A stretch of DNA of 64,000 nucleotides from Bacteroidales bacterium UBA4231 (GCA_002396335.1 DGXN01000025.1:9954-73953); one strand, 5' to 3'. Counted from the first letter of the stretch, positions 27,645-36,831 are shown. Program-made: numbers and translations. The notes: generated by a model from the sequence alone, not told the origin.

Positions 27645-27989
27645 ATGGCAGGAAACGACTGGAAAGACCGTCTGGGAGTGGTGTTCTCCACCAATCCCGA
27701 CTTTCAATACACCACTGCTTCCGATAAGGAGGAGGAAACCCTTCCGCCTGCGAAGCAGCGGCTCATCGTAGGAATCGACCGGCGCAACCGCGGCGGCAAG
27801 CAGGTAACCCTGGTGACCGGTTTCACCGGCCGGGCCGACGACCTGAAAGACCTTGCGAAGACCCTGAAGACCCGTCTCGGGGTGGGCGGCAGCGCCAAGG
27901 ACGGGGAAATCACCATCCAGGGCGACTTCCGCGACAAAGTGACCGACATCCTCAAACAATTGGGATACAATGCTAAGCGAGGGAATTGA
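27645..27989 (+). CDS. SUI1/YciH-type translation initiation factor
   Basis: 114 residues. The C-terminal 75 residues are a SUI1 domain: RLIVGIDRRNRGGKQVTLVTG, LKTRLGVGGSAKDGEITIQG and DKVTDILKQLGY, the bacterial form of the eIF1 fold. The N-terminal 38 residues are a variable linker. The bacterial protein is thought to influence start-site fidelity and is not essential in Escherichia coli. Its last 20 bp overlap the beginning of the DUF4271 gene in another frame, which suggests coupled translation. Confidence 0.93.
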   Translation: MAGNDWKDRLGVVFSTNPDFQYTTASDKEEETLPPAKQRLIVGIDRRNRGGKQVTLVTGFTGRADDLKDLAKTLKTRLGVGGSAKDGEITIQGDFRDKVTDILKQLGYNAKRGN

Positions 27990-28689
27990 ACAGGCCTTCC
28001 GGAGCGGAGAACTGCTGCTGCCCGTGGAACCGTCGGCTCCGGTGGAAACGGTGCCGGCCAGCGGCGTGCCCGTCGCCGTCACCGTGATGATGGCTGTGTT
28101 TGTCGTGGCGGCCATCCTCCTGCTCCGCAATTTCCTGCAGATCCTCCCTCTTCTGGCCGACAGCATCTTCCGCGCCCGCGGGAGTACTTCGCTCGAAAGC
28201 AGCGTCCGCTCCAGCGGCGACCGTAACCTCATAGCCCTGGTCCTCACCATTCCGATGATCCTCCTGGCGTACCGCTACCGGCTCTACGATCCGGATTTCG
28301 TACAGGGGATGGGGGATTCGGCCCGTCTGCTGTGCGTCGGCGGGGCTATTGCGGCCTGGATTCTTCTGAGGGCTATCCTGTATGTCTGGTTCAAGCCCAA
28401 ACGGCGTTACGACTTTTACCAGCTCTCTTACCGGTCCGGCTTCACGTACTGGATTCTGCTGAGCATCGTGATGCTGCTGACCAGCGGAGTATTGTTCCTT
28501 TTCGGGACTCCGGACAGGCTCATCCGGATGGTCCTGTATGCGGAAATTTTGACCGGTTTCAGCGTTTATTTGTTCCGTAGAGCACAAATTTTATCATTAT
28601 CTTGCAATCATTTGCGAACTTTTTTGTACCTTTGCGGGCTCGAAATCCTGCCGGCTGCTGCCCTTGTGATTTCGGCTGTGATTTTGTAG
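27970..28689 (+). CDS. DUF4271 membrane protein
   Basis: 239 residues. Five to six hydrophobic segments are visible (VTVMMAVFVVAAILLL, LIALVLTIPMILLAYRY, LLCVGGAIAAWILLRAIL, YWILLSIVMLLTSGVLFLF and two more). DUF4271 proteins are found in Bacteroidota, commonly just upstream of hemD, exactly as here. The function is unknown; the association hints at a link with tetrapyrrole synthesis or envelope. The hemD promoter box lies inside its 3' end. Confidence 0.85.
   Translation: MLSEGIEQAFRSGELLLPVEPSAPVETVPASGVPVAVTVMMAVFVVAAILLLRNFLQILPLLADSIFRARGSTSLESSVRSSGDRNLIALVLTIPMILLAYRYRLYDPDFVQGMGDSARLLCVGGAIAAWILLRAILYVWFKPKRRYDFYQLSYRSGFTYWILLSIVMLLTSGVLFLFGTPDRLIRMVLYAEILTGFSVYLFRRAQILSLSCNHLRTFLYLCGLEILPAAALVISAVIL
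28627..28634 (+). promoter_or_regulatory. Internal -7 box upstream of hemD
   Basis: TACCTTTG lies within the 3' end of the DUF4271 coding region, 75 nt before the hemD ATG. The -33 region is poor (TTG 22 bp upstream), so this is a candidate secondary promoter. Confidence 0.45.
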
Positions 28690-28709
28690 TGTAGAGAAGT
28701 TTACGACAG

Positions 28710-29453
28710 ATGAGCATACAAAAGATACTGGTTTCCCAAACCGCCCCCCGCGTTCTCACGCAATACCAGGCCGTTACAGAAAAATTCGGCGCCCAGTTCG
28801 AGTTCCGCCCCTTCTTCATGATCGAGCCGCTTACTTCCCGGGAATTCCGTGCGCAGCGCATCAATTTGTTGGATTACACTGCCATCATTTTCTCTTCCCG
28901 CCATGTCATTGACGCCTTTTTCTCCCTGGCGGAAGAGCTGCGGGTAAAGATTCCCGAAACCATGAAGTATTTCTGCACCACCGAGGCTGTGGCCATGTAC
29001 CTGCAGAAACACATCGTCTACCGCAAGCGCAAGATTTTCTACGGCACCGGCACCCCCGAAAGCGTAGTGGGTCTGATCGGCCCCAAGCATAAAGGGGAGA
29101 AATTCCTCGTAGCCATGTCCGACTCTTCCTCGTCGGCCGCCCTTACCACCCTGCTGGACGCCCACAAGCTGGATTATTCCACCGGCGTGTTCGTCAAGCC
29201 CGTGAGCCAGGACCTGAAGGATCTGAATATCAAGGATTACGACATGATTGTCTTCTACAATCCCGCCGACGTCAAATCCCTCCAGGAAAACTTCCCGTCC
29301 TTCGAACAGGGTGACATCAAGATGGTTTCCTACGGCCGTTCTATCGTGAAGGCCATGGAGGAGGCCGGCCTGCGCATTGACGTGAAGGCCCCTTCCCCCG
29401 AAGCCCCTTCCGTGGCCCGCGCCATCGAACTGTACCTGGAAAGTCTTTCCTAG
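28710..29453 (+). CDS. hemD: Uroporphyrinogen-III synthase
   Basis: 247 residues of the HemD fold, two alpha/beta lobes: FFMIEPLTSREFRAQRINLL in lobe 1, IIFSSRHVIDAFF, then PKHKGEKFLVAMSDSSSSA and YDMIVFYNPADVKSL in lobe 2. It closes hydroxymethylbilane with inversion of ring D, giving uroporphyrinogen III for heme and related tetrapyrroles. HemD is poorly conserved between phyla; the call rests on fold-like motifs and on the DUF4271-hemD-rnpA-yidD order typical of Bacteroidota. rnpA starts 2 nt after its stop. Confidence 0.85.
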   Translation: MSIQKILVSQTAPRVLTQYQAVTEKFGAQFEFRPFFMIEPLTSREFRAQRINLLDYTAIIFSSRHVIDAFFSLAEELRVKIPETMKYFCTTEAVAMYLQKHIVYRKRKIFYGTGTPESVVGLIGPKHKGEKFLVAMSDSSSSAALTTLLDAHKLDYSTGVFVKPVSQDLKDLNIKDYDMIVFYNPADVKSLQENFPSFEQGDIKMVSYGRSIVKAMEEAGLRIDVKAPSPEAPSVARAIELYLESLS

Positions 29454-29455
29454 CA

Positions 29456-29809
29456 ATGGAAGCCTCCCTTCCCAAGTCCGAACGTATCTGCGGCAAAACA
29501 GCCGTGGCCGCCCTCTTCGAACACGGGAAGCATGCCGGAGCAGGCTGTCTGCACAGCCGGTACATCCTCCGGGAAGACGGGGAGTGCTCCCGCATCCTCG
29601 TGTCCGTCCCCAAGCGTCTTTTCAAGCGCGCCGTCAAGCGGAACCTCCTCAAACGGCGCATCCGTGAGAGTTACCGTCGGCAAAAAGCCCTCCTGGGCCC
29701 CGGCGTGGACATCCTTTTTGTCTACACGCCCAAGGAAGTGCTCCCGTACGACACCATCTATGCCGACATGACGGCCCTCCTCAGTTCCCTCTCATCGGCC
29801 CGGGTATGA
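29456..29809 (+). CDS. rnpA: Ribonuclease P protein component
   Basis: 117 residues. The RNR motif [20 protein letters not shown], which binds RNase P RNA and the pre-tRNA leader, is complete at residues about 53-72. With the catalytic RNA, RnpA removes 5' leaders of precursor tRNAs. In many bacteria it follows rpmH near the origin; here, as in other Bacteroidota, it follows hemD. Its stop overlaps the yidD start by 4 bp. Confidence 0.95.
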   Translation: MEASLPKSERICGKTAVAALFEHGKHAGAGCLHSRYILREDGECSRILVSVPKRLFKRAVKRNLLKRRIRESYRRQKALLGPGVDILFVYTPKEVLPYDTIYADMTALLSSLSSARV

Positions 29810-30039
29810 AGGAGACGCTTAAGAAAATACTCATCTTCCCCTTTGTGGTGCTGATCAAGTTCTACCAGCTCTGCATCAGCCCGTTTACGCCGCCGTCCTG
29901 CCGTTTTACGCCCACCTGTTCGCAATATGCGCTGGAGGCCTTCCGCAAGTACGGTCCCTTCAAAGGGGGCTATCTCACCGTCCGCCGGCTCCTCAGGTGC
30001 CATCCCTGGGGTGGGAGCGGCTATGACCCCGTTCCTTAG
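29806..30039 (+). CDS. yidD: YidD membrane-protein insertion efficiency factor
   Basis: 77 residues with a hydrophobic N-terminal helix ([18 protein letters not shown]) and the strictly conserved [15 protein letters not shown] and [16 protein letters not shown]. YidD is a small peripheral membrane protein that helps YidC insert proteins. It is translationally coupled to rnpA (ATGA overlap), the usual arrangement. Nothing is unusual. Confidence 0.96.
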   Translation: MKETLKKILIFPFVVLIKFYQLCISPFTPPSCRFTPTCSQYALEAFRKYGPFKGGYLTVRRLLRCHPWGGSGYDPVP

Positions 30040-30042
30040 CCT

Positions 30043-30741
30043 ATGCCCAAAAAAGAGAAAGTCCGGCAAATGTTTGACGGTATCGCCCCTACGTACGACC
30101 GTCTGAATCACCTGATGTCCCTGAATGTGGACAGGCTCTGGCGCAGACACGCCCTCCGCGAGATTGTGGACGGTTCCGTGCAGCAGATCCTGGACGTAGC
30201 CTGCGGTACGGGCGACAGCACCATTTCCATCGCCAAGGCGGGCAACCCCGGTTCGCGCGTGACGGGCGTGGACATTTCCGAGGGGATGATGGCCCTGGTG
30301 ATGCAGAAAGCCGCCCGGGAAGGCGTCCATGACCGTATCCGCCTCAAAGTGGCCGACGGAGAGGACCTTCCTTTCGGGGAAGGCAGCTTCCACCGGGTCA
30401 CCTGCGCGTTCGGCATCCGGAATTTCGAGCATAAGGAGCAGGGACTCAGGGAATTCTACCGGGTTCTCAAACCCGGCGGAAAAGCCGTTATCCTGGAACT
30501 GTCCGTCCCCACCGGCCGCACGGCCCGGCGCCTGTACGACGTGTATTTCATGCACGTGCTGCCCTGGGTGGGCGGGCTCATCTCCGGCGACAAGGCGGCC
30601 TACCGATACCTCCCGGCCTCCGTACATGCTTTCCCTTCGCCGGAAGTCTTCATGGAGATGCTCAGGGACGCCGGTTTCACACAAGTCCGGCACCGATCGC
30701 TTTCTTTCGGCCTGTGCCGGATGTATATAGGAGAAAAATAA
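30043..30741 (+). CDS. ubiE: Demethylmenaquinone methyltransferase
   Basis: 232 residues. VRQMFDGIAPTYDRLNHLMS opens the family. The SAM-binding motif is LDVACGTGDST (Asp51), followed by VDISEGMM and the UbiE motif FHRVTCAFGIRNFEHKEQGL and REFYRVLKPGGKAVILE. It adds the final C-methyl group to demethylmenaquinone, giving menaquinone for anaerobic respiration. It begins 3 nt after yidD and ends 2 nt before the acyltransferase gene. MenG is an alternative name. Confidence 0.95.
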   Translation: MPKKEKVRQMFDGIAPTYDRLNHLMSLNVDRLWRRHALREIVDGSVQQILDVACGTGDSTISIAKAGNPGSRVTGVDISEGMMALVMQKAAREGVHDRIRLKVADGEDLPFGEGSFHRVTCAFGIRNFEHKEQGLREFYRVLKPGGKAVILELSVPTGRTARRLYDVYFMHVLPWVGGLISGDKAAYRYLPASVHAFPSPEVFMEMLRDAGFTQVRHRSLSFGLCRMYIGEK

Positions 30742-30743
30742 GA

Positions 30744-31883
30744 ATGACTACTGAACCTAAACTTCCTCTTGAAATTCTTTCTGTCTCGGACAAACGGACG
30801 CTCAGACAGTTCATCCGTTTCCCGCTGGATCTTTACAAAGACTGTGACAAATGGGTCCCCGCATTCGAGGATGACGAACTGAAGACCCTCGGCCCCGACA
30901 ATCCCTCCCTCTCTTTCTCGGAACGGGAACTGTTCCTGGCACGTCGCGGCGGCCGGATTGTCGGCCGAATCGCCGCCATCCTGAACCGCAAAGCCAACGA
31001 GAAGTGGAAGGAGAATACCGTCCGGTTCGGCTGGTTCGACGTGGTGGAGGACTTCGAGGTGGCCCAGGCCCTGGTGGACCGGGTCGTCGCCTGGGGCAGG
31101 CAGCGGGGCTGCACCAGGATCAAGGGCCCGCTGGGCTTCACCGACATGGACCGTGAGGGCCTTCTGGTGGAAGGCTTCGAAAACGAGAGCCCTTTCACCG
31201 TCATCTACAATTATCCCTATTATGCCACATTCCTGGAGCGGATGGGCTTCCTGAAAGATGCCGACTGGACCCAGCGCTGCATTGACTTCGACGGCAGCAC
31301 TCCGCCCATGATGCAGTATGCTTCCCTGGTGGAAAAACGCTATGGGTTAAAGATTTACGAAGCCCGGACCCTAAAGCAGATGGCCCGTCGCGGCCGGGAG
31401 ATGTTCCATGTCCTGAACGACGCCTTCGCCCCGCTCTACGAGTACTCCAAACTGACCGAAGAGCAGATTGACGGCTATGTGAAACAGTATGTCCCCGTCC
31501 TCAACAAGGACCTTGTAGCCTTTGTGGTGAACGAAAAGGACGAACTGGTGGCTTTCACGGTCACCATGCCGCACATCTCCTCCGGCGTCCGCAAGGCCAA
31601 GGGCCGTATTTTCCCTTTCGGCTGGATGCATATCCTGCCCCAGCTCAGCGCCAAGCGCAACCATGTGGCCGAAGGCCTGCTGATCGGCGTCCTTCCCGAA
31701 TACCAGGCCAAAGGGGCGCCCCTGCTGATGTTCAAGCACCTGAATGAGAATTACAACAGGCTGGGGATCCGGCGTTTGCTGCTGAACCCCCAGCTCGAGG
31801 ACAATCACAAGGTACAGACCCTGTTCGGTATTTACGATCCCAAGCCGTATCAGCGGCGCAGGAGCTACGTCAAAGAGATCTAA
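30744..31883 (+). CDS. GNAT-like acyltransferase, candidate bacterial ceramide synthase
   Basis: 379 residues from ATG 30744; an upstream in-frame start at 30714 lies inside ubiE and is rejected. There is no signal peptide. GNAT-like features are FLARRGGRIVGRIAAILNR in the N-terminal half and GLLIGVLPEYQAKGAPLLMF, the acyl-CoA-site-like motif, in the C-terminal half, suggesting a double GNAT fold. Its stop overlaps that of an ACP gene on the other strand, beside an acyl-ACP synthetase. In Caulobacter a GNAT-type ceramide synthase works with such a pair, and Bacteroidota make sphingolipids. The specific role here is inferred from context only; no serine palmitoyltransferase lies in the window. 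Confidence 0.65.
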   Translation: MTTEPKLPLEILSVSDKRTLRQFIRFPLDLYKDCDKWVPAFEDDELKTLGPDNPSLSFSERELFLARRGGRIVGRIAAILNRKANEKWKENTVRFGWFDVVEDFEVAQALVDRVVAWGRQRGCTRIKGPLGFTDMDREGLLVEGFENESPFTVIYNYPYYATFLERMGFLKDADWTQRCIDFDGSTPPMMQYASLVEKRYGLKIYEARTLKQMARRGREMFHVLNDAFAPLYEYSKLTEEQIDGYVKQYVPVLNKDLVAFVVNEKDELVAFTVTMPHISSGVRKAKGRIFPFGWMHILPQLSAKRNHVAEGLLIGVLPEYQAKGAPLLMFKHLNENYNRLGIRRLLLNPQLEDNHKVQTLFGIYDPKPYQRRRSYVKEI

Positions 31884-32119
31884 AGCGCAGCGATTACCGC
31901 GTCGCACACCTCTCCCACAGTGGTGGGGGCGGGTGCGGCCGGGTCGAAGCGCATCTTGAACTTTTCTTCCACCGCCAGTGACAGGAGCATCATGGACAGG
32001 GAATCGATGCCCAGGTCCCGCACGAGGACGGTGTCAAAATTCACATTCGTCAGGTCCGTATTGGGACGGATGATGCCGATCACCTCCTTGAGGCCGGCGA
32101 ATACTTCTTCTTTTGTCAT
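31880..32119 (-). CDS. Acyl carrier protein
   Basis: 79 residues. The phosphopantetheine attachment site is Ser40 in RDLGIDSLSMMLL, followed by VEEKFKMRFD. The usual four-helix ACP length is kept. It is probably not the housekeeping AcpP but a dedicated carrier, since it follows an acyl-ACP synthetase on the same strand with a 4-bp overlap. Its stop codon overlaps that of the convergent acyltransferase gene at 31881-31882. Confidence 0.93.
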   Translation of the reverse strand: MTKEEVFAGLKEVIGIIRPNTDLTNVNFDTVLVRDLGIDSLSMMLLSLAVEEKFKMRFDPAAPAPTTVGEVCDAVIAAL

Positions 32120-33606
32120 ACGCGGGCGACTTTCATGCTGCCGGTGCGCTTGAAATCTTCCGTGCGCACGGTCACTTTTCTGATCTGATGGGTGGACGGG
32201 AGCGTAGCGTTGACCTTGTCCACCAGGGCTTTCATGTAGGCCTCGACCTCTTCCCAGGGCTTGCCGTCGAAGGCGGGCATGAGCGGGAGAATCTCCACGG
32301 CAATCACGCTCTGGCCGTTCAGGCTGTCTTCCTTCACCATGGCGTCGCGGACGCAGGGGTCGGCATAGAAAGGCTCTTCCAGGCTTTCAGGGCTCACATT
32401 CTCGCCGTTGGAGAGGATGATGAGGTTCTTGATGCGGCCGGTGATGTACAGGAAGCCGTCCTCGTCGAAGCGGCAGAGGTCGCCGGTGCGGAGCCAGCCG
32501 TCGGGGGTGAGGGCTTCCGCCGTGCGCTCGGGATCTTTGTAATAGCCGGAGAAGATGTTGTCGCCTCTGACCCACAGCTCGCCGTCCACGATCTTGGCCT
32601 CCTGGCCGGGATAAATCTTGCCGATGGAAGTGGGATGGGTGAGGGCGTCGCCGTTGGCGGCGGTGAGGTTGGCGGATTCGGTGAGTCCGTAGCCGAAGCA
32701 GAACTCCACGCCCATCTTGGAGAAGATGTCCACCAGGCGCGGCGGCACATTGGCGGCACCGGAGATGATCATGCGAAGCTGTCCGCCCAGGAACTGCGGT
32801 CCGTACATTTTGCAAAGGCCGGCGAGGATGTCGCAGATGCCGGGAACAATCACCAGGATGGTGGGCTTCAGGACAGGAAGTTTGCCGATGGTGGCCTTCA
32901 TGTCCTCGCAGGTGAAGATGAGGTTGCCGGTGTAGAAGCAGCCCATGGTGCCGGCGATGAGGCCGAACACGTGGCTCAGGGGCAGCAGCATGATGTAGCG
33001 GTGTACGCCGATCACGTGGCCGGGTTTGAAGATGGCGTTGTAGTTGCCTCTCATCAGGGCCCTGTGGCTCAGGACGGCTCCTTTGGGGGCGCCGGTGGTG
33101 CCGCCGGTGAAGAAAATGGCGGCGGGGGAGTCCGGATCCACGGCGGTGGCGGGCGCTTGCGTGTCCGCAATCGCGGAGGCGGGGCAAATCTTTACGCCCT
33201 GGAGCTTGGCCGTCAGGGGCATGAATTCCTCGCGTACGAAAATGGCTGCGATGTCAAAGCGCGTGCAGGAGCCGACCACGGCCATCTCCGGCAGGGCGGA
33301 AGGGAAAATCATGGCCACATAGCCGGCCGACGTCACGGCGAGGAACAGCTCTACGGCGTCCTGGCTGTTGCGGTCGAAGATGGCGATGTGGGCGCCTTTG
33401 GGAAGGCCGAGGCTTTCGATATAGGCGCGGCGGCGGGCGATGCGTTCGCCGAGTTCCCGGTAGGTGATGGTGACGGTCTGGTCGGAAAGGGCGGGTTTGT
33501 CGGCGTATTCTTTTGTGAACCAGTCTACAAATTCGCCGAAAGTGGGAAGGTAGGGAATTCTTTCGAATTCTTCCTTCGGGAGCATGTCGTAAAAGTAGTT
33601 TGACAT
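32116..33606 (-). CDS. AMP-forming acyl-ACP/acyl-CoA synthetase (ANL family)
   Basis: 496 residues of the adenylate-forming ANL superfamily. The P-loop is FFTGGTTGAPKGA; other motifs are GYGLTESA, LRTGDLCRFDEDGFLYITGR, and the C-terminal lysine region FKRTGSMKVAR. It activates a fatty or other carboxylic acid as acyl-AMP. The overlapping downstream ACP gene suggests transfer to that ACP's pantetheine. There is no signal peptide. The promoter lies at 33639-33646 and a 14-bp palindrome (33619-33632) sits at the likely transcription start. The acyl substrate is unknown. Confidence 0.9.
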   Translation of the reverse strand: MSNYFYDMLPKEEFERIPYLPTFGEFVDWFTKEYADKPALSDQTVTITYRELGERIARRRAYIESLGLPKGAHIAIFDRNSQDAVELFLAVTSAGYVAMIFPSALPEMAVVGSCTRFDIAAIFVREEFMPLTAKLQGVKICPASAIADTQAPATAVDPDSPAAIFFTGGTTGAPKGAVLSHRALMRGNYNAIFKPGHVIGVHRYIMLLPLSHVFGLIAGTMGCFYTGNLIFTCEDMKATIGKLPVLKPTILVIVPGICDILAGLCKMYGPQFLGGQLRMIISGAANVPPRLVDIFSKMGVEFCFGYGLTESANLTAANGDALTHPTSIGKIYPGQEAKIVDGELWVRGDNIFSGYYKDPERTAEALTPDGWLRTGDLCRFDEDGFLYITGRIKNLIILSNGENVSPESLEEPFYADPCVRDAMVKEDSLNGQSVIAVEILPLMPAFDGKPWEEVEAYMKALVDKVNATLPSTHQIRKVTVRTEDFKRTGSMKVARV

Positions 33607-33618
33607 ATCGGTTTAGGT

Positions 33619-33646
33619 TTAAACATGTTTAAGGGGCACAAATTTA
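33619..33646 (-). promoter_or_regulatory. Promoter box and palindrome upstream of the acyl-ACP synthetase
   Basis: On the minus strand TAAATTTG (33646-33639) is a -7 box. Seven bases downstream is the perfect palindrome TTAAACATGTTTAA (33619-33632), covering the expected transcription start; it is a candidate operator. Confidence 0.5.
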
Positions 33647-33667
33647 GCAAAAAAACCGCAAAATGAT

Positions 33668-33675
33668 TATCTTTG
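33668..33675 (+). promoter_or_regulatory. -7 box of the GT117 gene
   Basis: TATCTTTG, perfect for the Bacteroidota -7 consensus, 20 nt before the ATG at 33696. It is divergent from the acyl-ACP synthetase promoter 22 bp away. Confidence 0.65.
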
Positions 33676-33695
33676 TAGTTCTTATAGACAGTATA

Positions 33696-36600
33696 ATGGA
33701 CCAAAAGACATTCAATAAATGGAATAGGATCGTGGCGCTGGCGGTGCTCCTCATCGCATCGGCCACGTATCTTTCCACCATCGAGCCCACCGCATCGTTC
33801 TGGGACTGTGGGGAATTCATCGCGTCATCCTATAAGCTGGAAGTGGGCCACCCCCCGGGAAACCCGGTTTTCCAGCTCATCGCACGCTTTTTCACCATCC
33901 CCTTCGACGCCGCCCATGCCGCCGTGGCCGTCAATGCCATGAACGCCATCCTGAGCGCGCTCACGGTGTTCCTGCTGTATTTCACCATCGTCTTCTTTGC
34001 CAAGCGCCTGTTCGGCGGACCCTCGGTCCGGTCGGAGAAGACGGACATCGCCCGTGCGATCGCCATCTTCGGCTCGGGCGCTGTCGGCGCACTGGCTTAC
34101 TGCTTCTCGGACACCTTCTGGTTCAGTGCCGTGGAGGGCGAGGTGTACGCCATGTCGTCGCTGTTCACCGCCCTGGTGTTCTGGGCCATGTGCCGCTGGT
34201 ATGACACGGCCGACCAGCCCCATGCCAACCGCTGGATTGTCCTGATCGCCTTCCTGATGGGCCTCAGTATCGGCGTGCATCTGCTGAACCTTCTGACCAT
34301 CCCGGCCTTCGTGTTCATGTACTACTACCGCATGAACGAAGACAGGAAACTGCCCCTGAAGAAGCTGGCGCTTATCTTCCTCATCGGCGTGGTCATCGAA
34401 TTCCTGCTGGTATACATCTTCATCCCGTACCTTCCCAAGCTGGCGGCTTTTGTGGACCGCATCTTCGTGAACGGTTTCGGCCTGCCGTATAACAGCGGTG
34501 CGCTCTTCTTCCTGGTGGCGCTGCTGGTCCTGTGCTTCTGGGCCCTGTTCGCGACGCTCCGGAAAGGGAAGGTGTTCCTGAATACGGTCACCCTCTGCGT
34601 GACCACGCTCGTGATCGGCTTCTCGCTGTTTTCCATCGTGATCATCCGCTCCAGCGTGAAAACGCCCACCAACGAATACCAGCCCGACAATCCCTACACC
34701 CTGGTGCGCTACCTGAGCCGTGAGCAGTACGGCTCCACGCCGCTCCTGTACGGCCAGTATTTCGACGCCCCCTACGACCTGAACCAGGGTCAGTACTGGG
34801 CTCCGCTGAACGGAAAGTACGTTCACGCCAGTGCCCCCGCCGACGCCTCCTACCGTCCGGAAGGGAAGATGCTCTTCCCCAGGATGTGGTCCTCGGCCGA
34901 CCCCCGCTACATCGATTTCTACCAGATGTACACCGACGGGAAGGGCACGCGGGTGAAGGGTTCGAAGTACCGCAAACCCACTTTCGGCGCCAACTTGGCC
35001 TACTTCTTTGACTACCAGCTCAACTGGATGTACTGGCGCTACTTCATGTGGAATTTCGTAGGCCGCCAGAACGAGATTCACAGCCCCGTCCCCGGTAATG
35101 TCTTCTACGGCAACTGGGAGAGCGGAATCGGCTTCCTGGATGCCCTGAGGCTCGGAGACCAGTCCGACGCGCCGGACCTGCTGAAGGAGAACAAGGGCAA
35201 GAACCACTATTTCTTCCTGCCGCTGCTGCTGGGTCTGCTGGGCCTGGTATTCCAGTTCGACCGCGACAAGCGCGGCAGCTGGCTGGTGTTCCTGATGTTC
35301 TTCATGACGGGCATCGCCATCGTGCTGTATCTGAACCAGCCTCCTTACCAGGTGCGCGAACGGGATTACGCGTATGCGGGTTCCTTCTATATGTTCTGTA
35401 TCTGGATCGGCCTGGGGGTAGCGGCGCTGTATGAGTGGCTGACGTCGGGCTCCTGGGCGGGTTCCCTGCCCAAGAAGGGAGTTGCCGCGGGGGTGTCGGC
35501 CCTCTGCCTGGGCGTTCCGGCCCTGATGGCGGCCCAGAACTGGGACGACCACGACCGCTCCCACCGTTACACATCGGTGGAGATGGCGTCCAATTACCTG
35601 AATTCCGTCGGCCCCAACGGGTACCTTGTCACCCATGGCGACAACGATACTTTCCCGCTCTGGTATGCCCAGGAGATTGAAAACGTCCGTACCGACGTCC
35701 GCGTGGTGAACACCTCCCTGCTGGGTACCGACTGGTATATCGACCAGATGAAGTGGGCCTGCAACGAAAGCAAGCCGCTGCCGCTCACCGTCCCTGCCTC
35801 GCAGTACCTGTACGGCACCAACGAGTTTGTCTACATTGCCTACGACGACGGCTCTCCCATGCTCCTGTCGGATGTGATGAATGTGTTCAAGGATCCCAAG
35901 ATGAAAGTGCCGCTGGAAAGCGGCCAGCGCCTGGATTTCATCTGCGCCCGCAACCTGGTGATTCCCGTGAACAAGGAAAACTGCCTGAAATCCGGTATCG
36001 TCCCGGAGAAGTTCGCTTCCGAGATTCCGGATTCCATCATGATCTCCATCTCCAAGGACAAGAACTACGTCTCCAAGCCGGAACTGTTCCTGCTGGACCT
36101 GCTGTCCAATTATCAGTGGGACCGTCCCCTGAACCTGCTGAACATGGGCGGAGACCTGAATATCGGCATCAAGGATTACCTTATGTTCGACGGCTTCTCC
36201 TACCGCTTCACGCCTATCCGCAACAAGGTCGGCACCACCGAGGCTGGCAAAGTGGATGCGCTGGAGCTGTACGACAAAATGAAGAATCTCTATAAGTGGG
36301 ACGCCCTCAGCCGCACCGACTGGTTCGTGGACTACCAGAACCTGTACACCTTCCTGGGCGTACTGTCCCAGCGGCAGATCTTCGTCACCGTGGCCAACTC
36401 CCTCATCGACGAAGGCGAGAACGAGAAGGCCCTGGAAATCATGGACCTGTGCCAGAAGAACTTCCCGGAGCAGAATTTTCCGCTCGAAAGCATTCCCGTC
36501 GGCTTCACTTCCAACGACTACATCGTCGCCCAGATGATCGAGAATTACTACTATCTGGGCCGTCCGGCCGAAGCCCGCTCCCTGGCTGCCCGCATGGGCG

Positions 36601-36827
36601 ACCAGCTCCTGCAGACAGCCGGTTTCTTCCTGGAGTGGGGCACCCTGGGCAAGAATGAATTCGAGAGTGCCGGACGCATCCTCCTGTACATCTCCGACGT
36701 GTGCAAGCAGTACGGCGACAAACAACTGGGCGACGCCATGGTCGACTCGCTGGAAAGCCTCCTGCACGCCGCCACCGGCTCTCCCTACGGCCTCGACCGC
36801 GCCGACTCCCTGGAAGTCACAGACTAA
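33696..36827 (+). CDS. GT117 (DUF2723) membrane protein, O-mannosyltransferase-like
   Basis: 1043 residues from ATG 33696, set by the promoter; the open frame extends to 33663. The N-terminal half has about a dozen hydrophobic segments and starts with the DUF2723 hallmark TYLSTIEPTASFWDCGEFIA followed by KLEVGHPPGNPVFQ. The acidic DCGEF on the first outer loop resembles the catalytic region of GT-C enzymes. The C-terminal part is a large periplasmic domain (HGDNDTFPLWYAQE) ending in TPR-like helices. Members are proposed to O-glycosylate exported proteins in Bacteroidota. It is a single-gene unit ending at a 30-bp hairpin. Confidence 0.85.
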   Translation: MDQKTFNKWNRIVALAVLLIASATYLSTIEPTASFWDCGEFIASSYKLEVGHPPGNPVFQLIARFFTIPFDAAHAAVAVNAMNAILSALTVFLLYFTIVFFAKRLFGGPSVRSEKTDIARAIAIFGSGAVGALAYCFSDTFWFSAVEGEVYAMSSLFTALVFWAMCRWYDTADQPHANRWIVLIAFLMGLSIGVHLLNLLTIPAFVFMYYYRMNEDRKLPLKKLALIFLIGVVIEFLLVYIFIPYLPKLAAFVDRIFVNGFGLPYNSGALFFLVALLVLCFWALFATLRKGKVFLNTVTLCVTTLVIGFSLFSIVIIRSSVKTPTNEYQPDNPYTLVRYLSREQYGSTPLLYGQYFDAPYDLNQGQYWAPLNGKYVHASAPADASYRPEGKMLFPRMWSSADPRYIDFYQMYTDGKGTRVKGSKYRKPTFGANLAYFFDYQLNWMYWRYFMWNFVGRQNEIHSPVPGNVFYGNWESGIGFLDALRLGDQSDAPDLLKENKGKNHYFFLPLLLGLLGLVFQFDRDKRGSWLVFLMFFMTGIAIVLYLNQPPYQVRERDYAYAGSFYMFCIWIGLGVAALYEWLTSGSWAGSLPKKGVAAGVSALCLGVPALMAAQNWDDHDRSHRYTSVEMASNYLNSVGPNGYLVTHGDNDTFPLWYAQEIENVRTDVRVVNTSLLGTDWYIDQMKWACNESKPLPLTVPASQYLYGTNEFVYIAYDDGSPMLLSDVMNVFKDPKMKVPLESGQRLDFICARNLVIPVNKENCLKSGIVPEKFASEIPDSIMISISKDKNYVSKPELFLLDLLSNYQWDRPLNLLNMGGDLNIGIKDYLMFDGFSYRFTPIRNKVGTTEAGKVDALELYDKMKNLYKWDALSRTDWFVDYQNLYTFLGVLSQRQIFVTVANSLIDEGENEKALEIMDLCQKNFPEQNFPLESIPVGFTSNDYIVAQMIENYYYLGRPAEARSLAARMGDQLLQTAGFFLEWGTLGKNEFESAGRILLYISDVCKQYGDKQLGDAMVDSLESLLHAATGSPYGLDRADSLEVTD

Positions 36828-36831
36828 ATTT

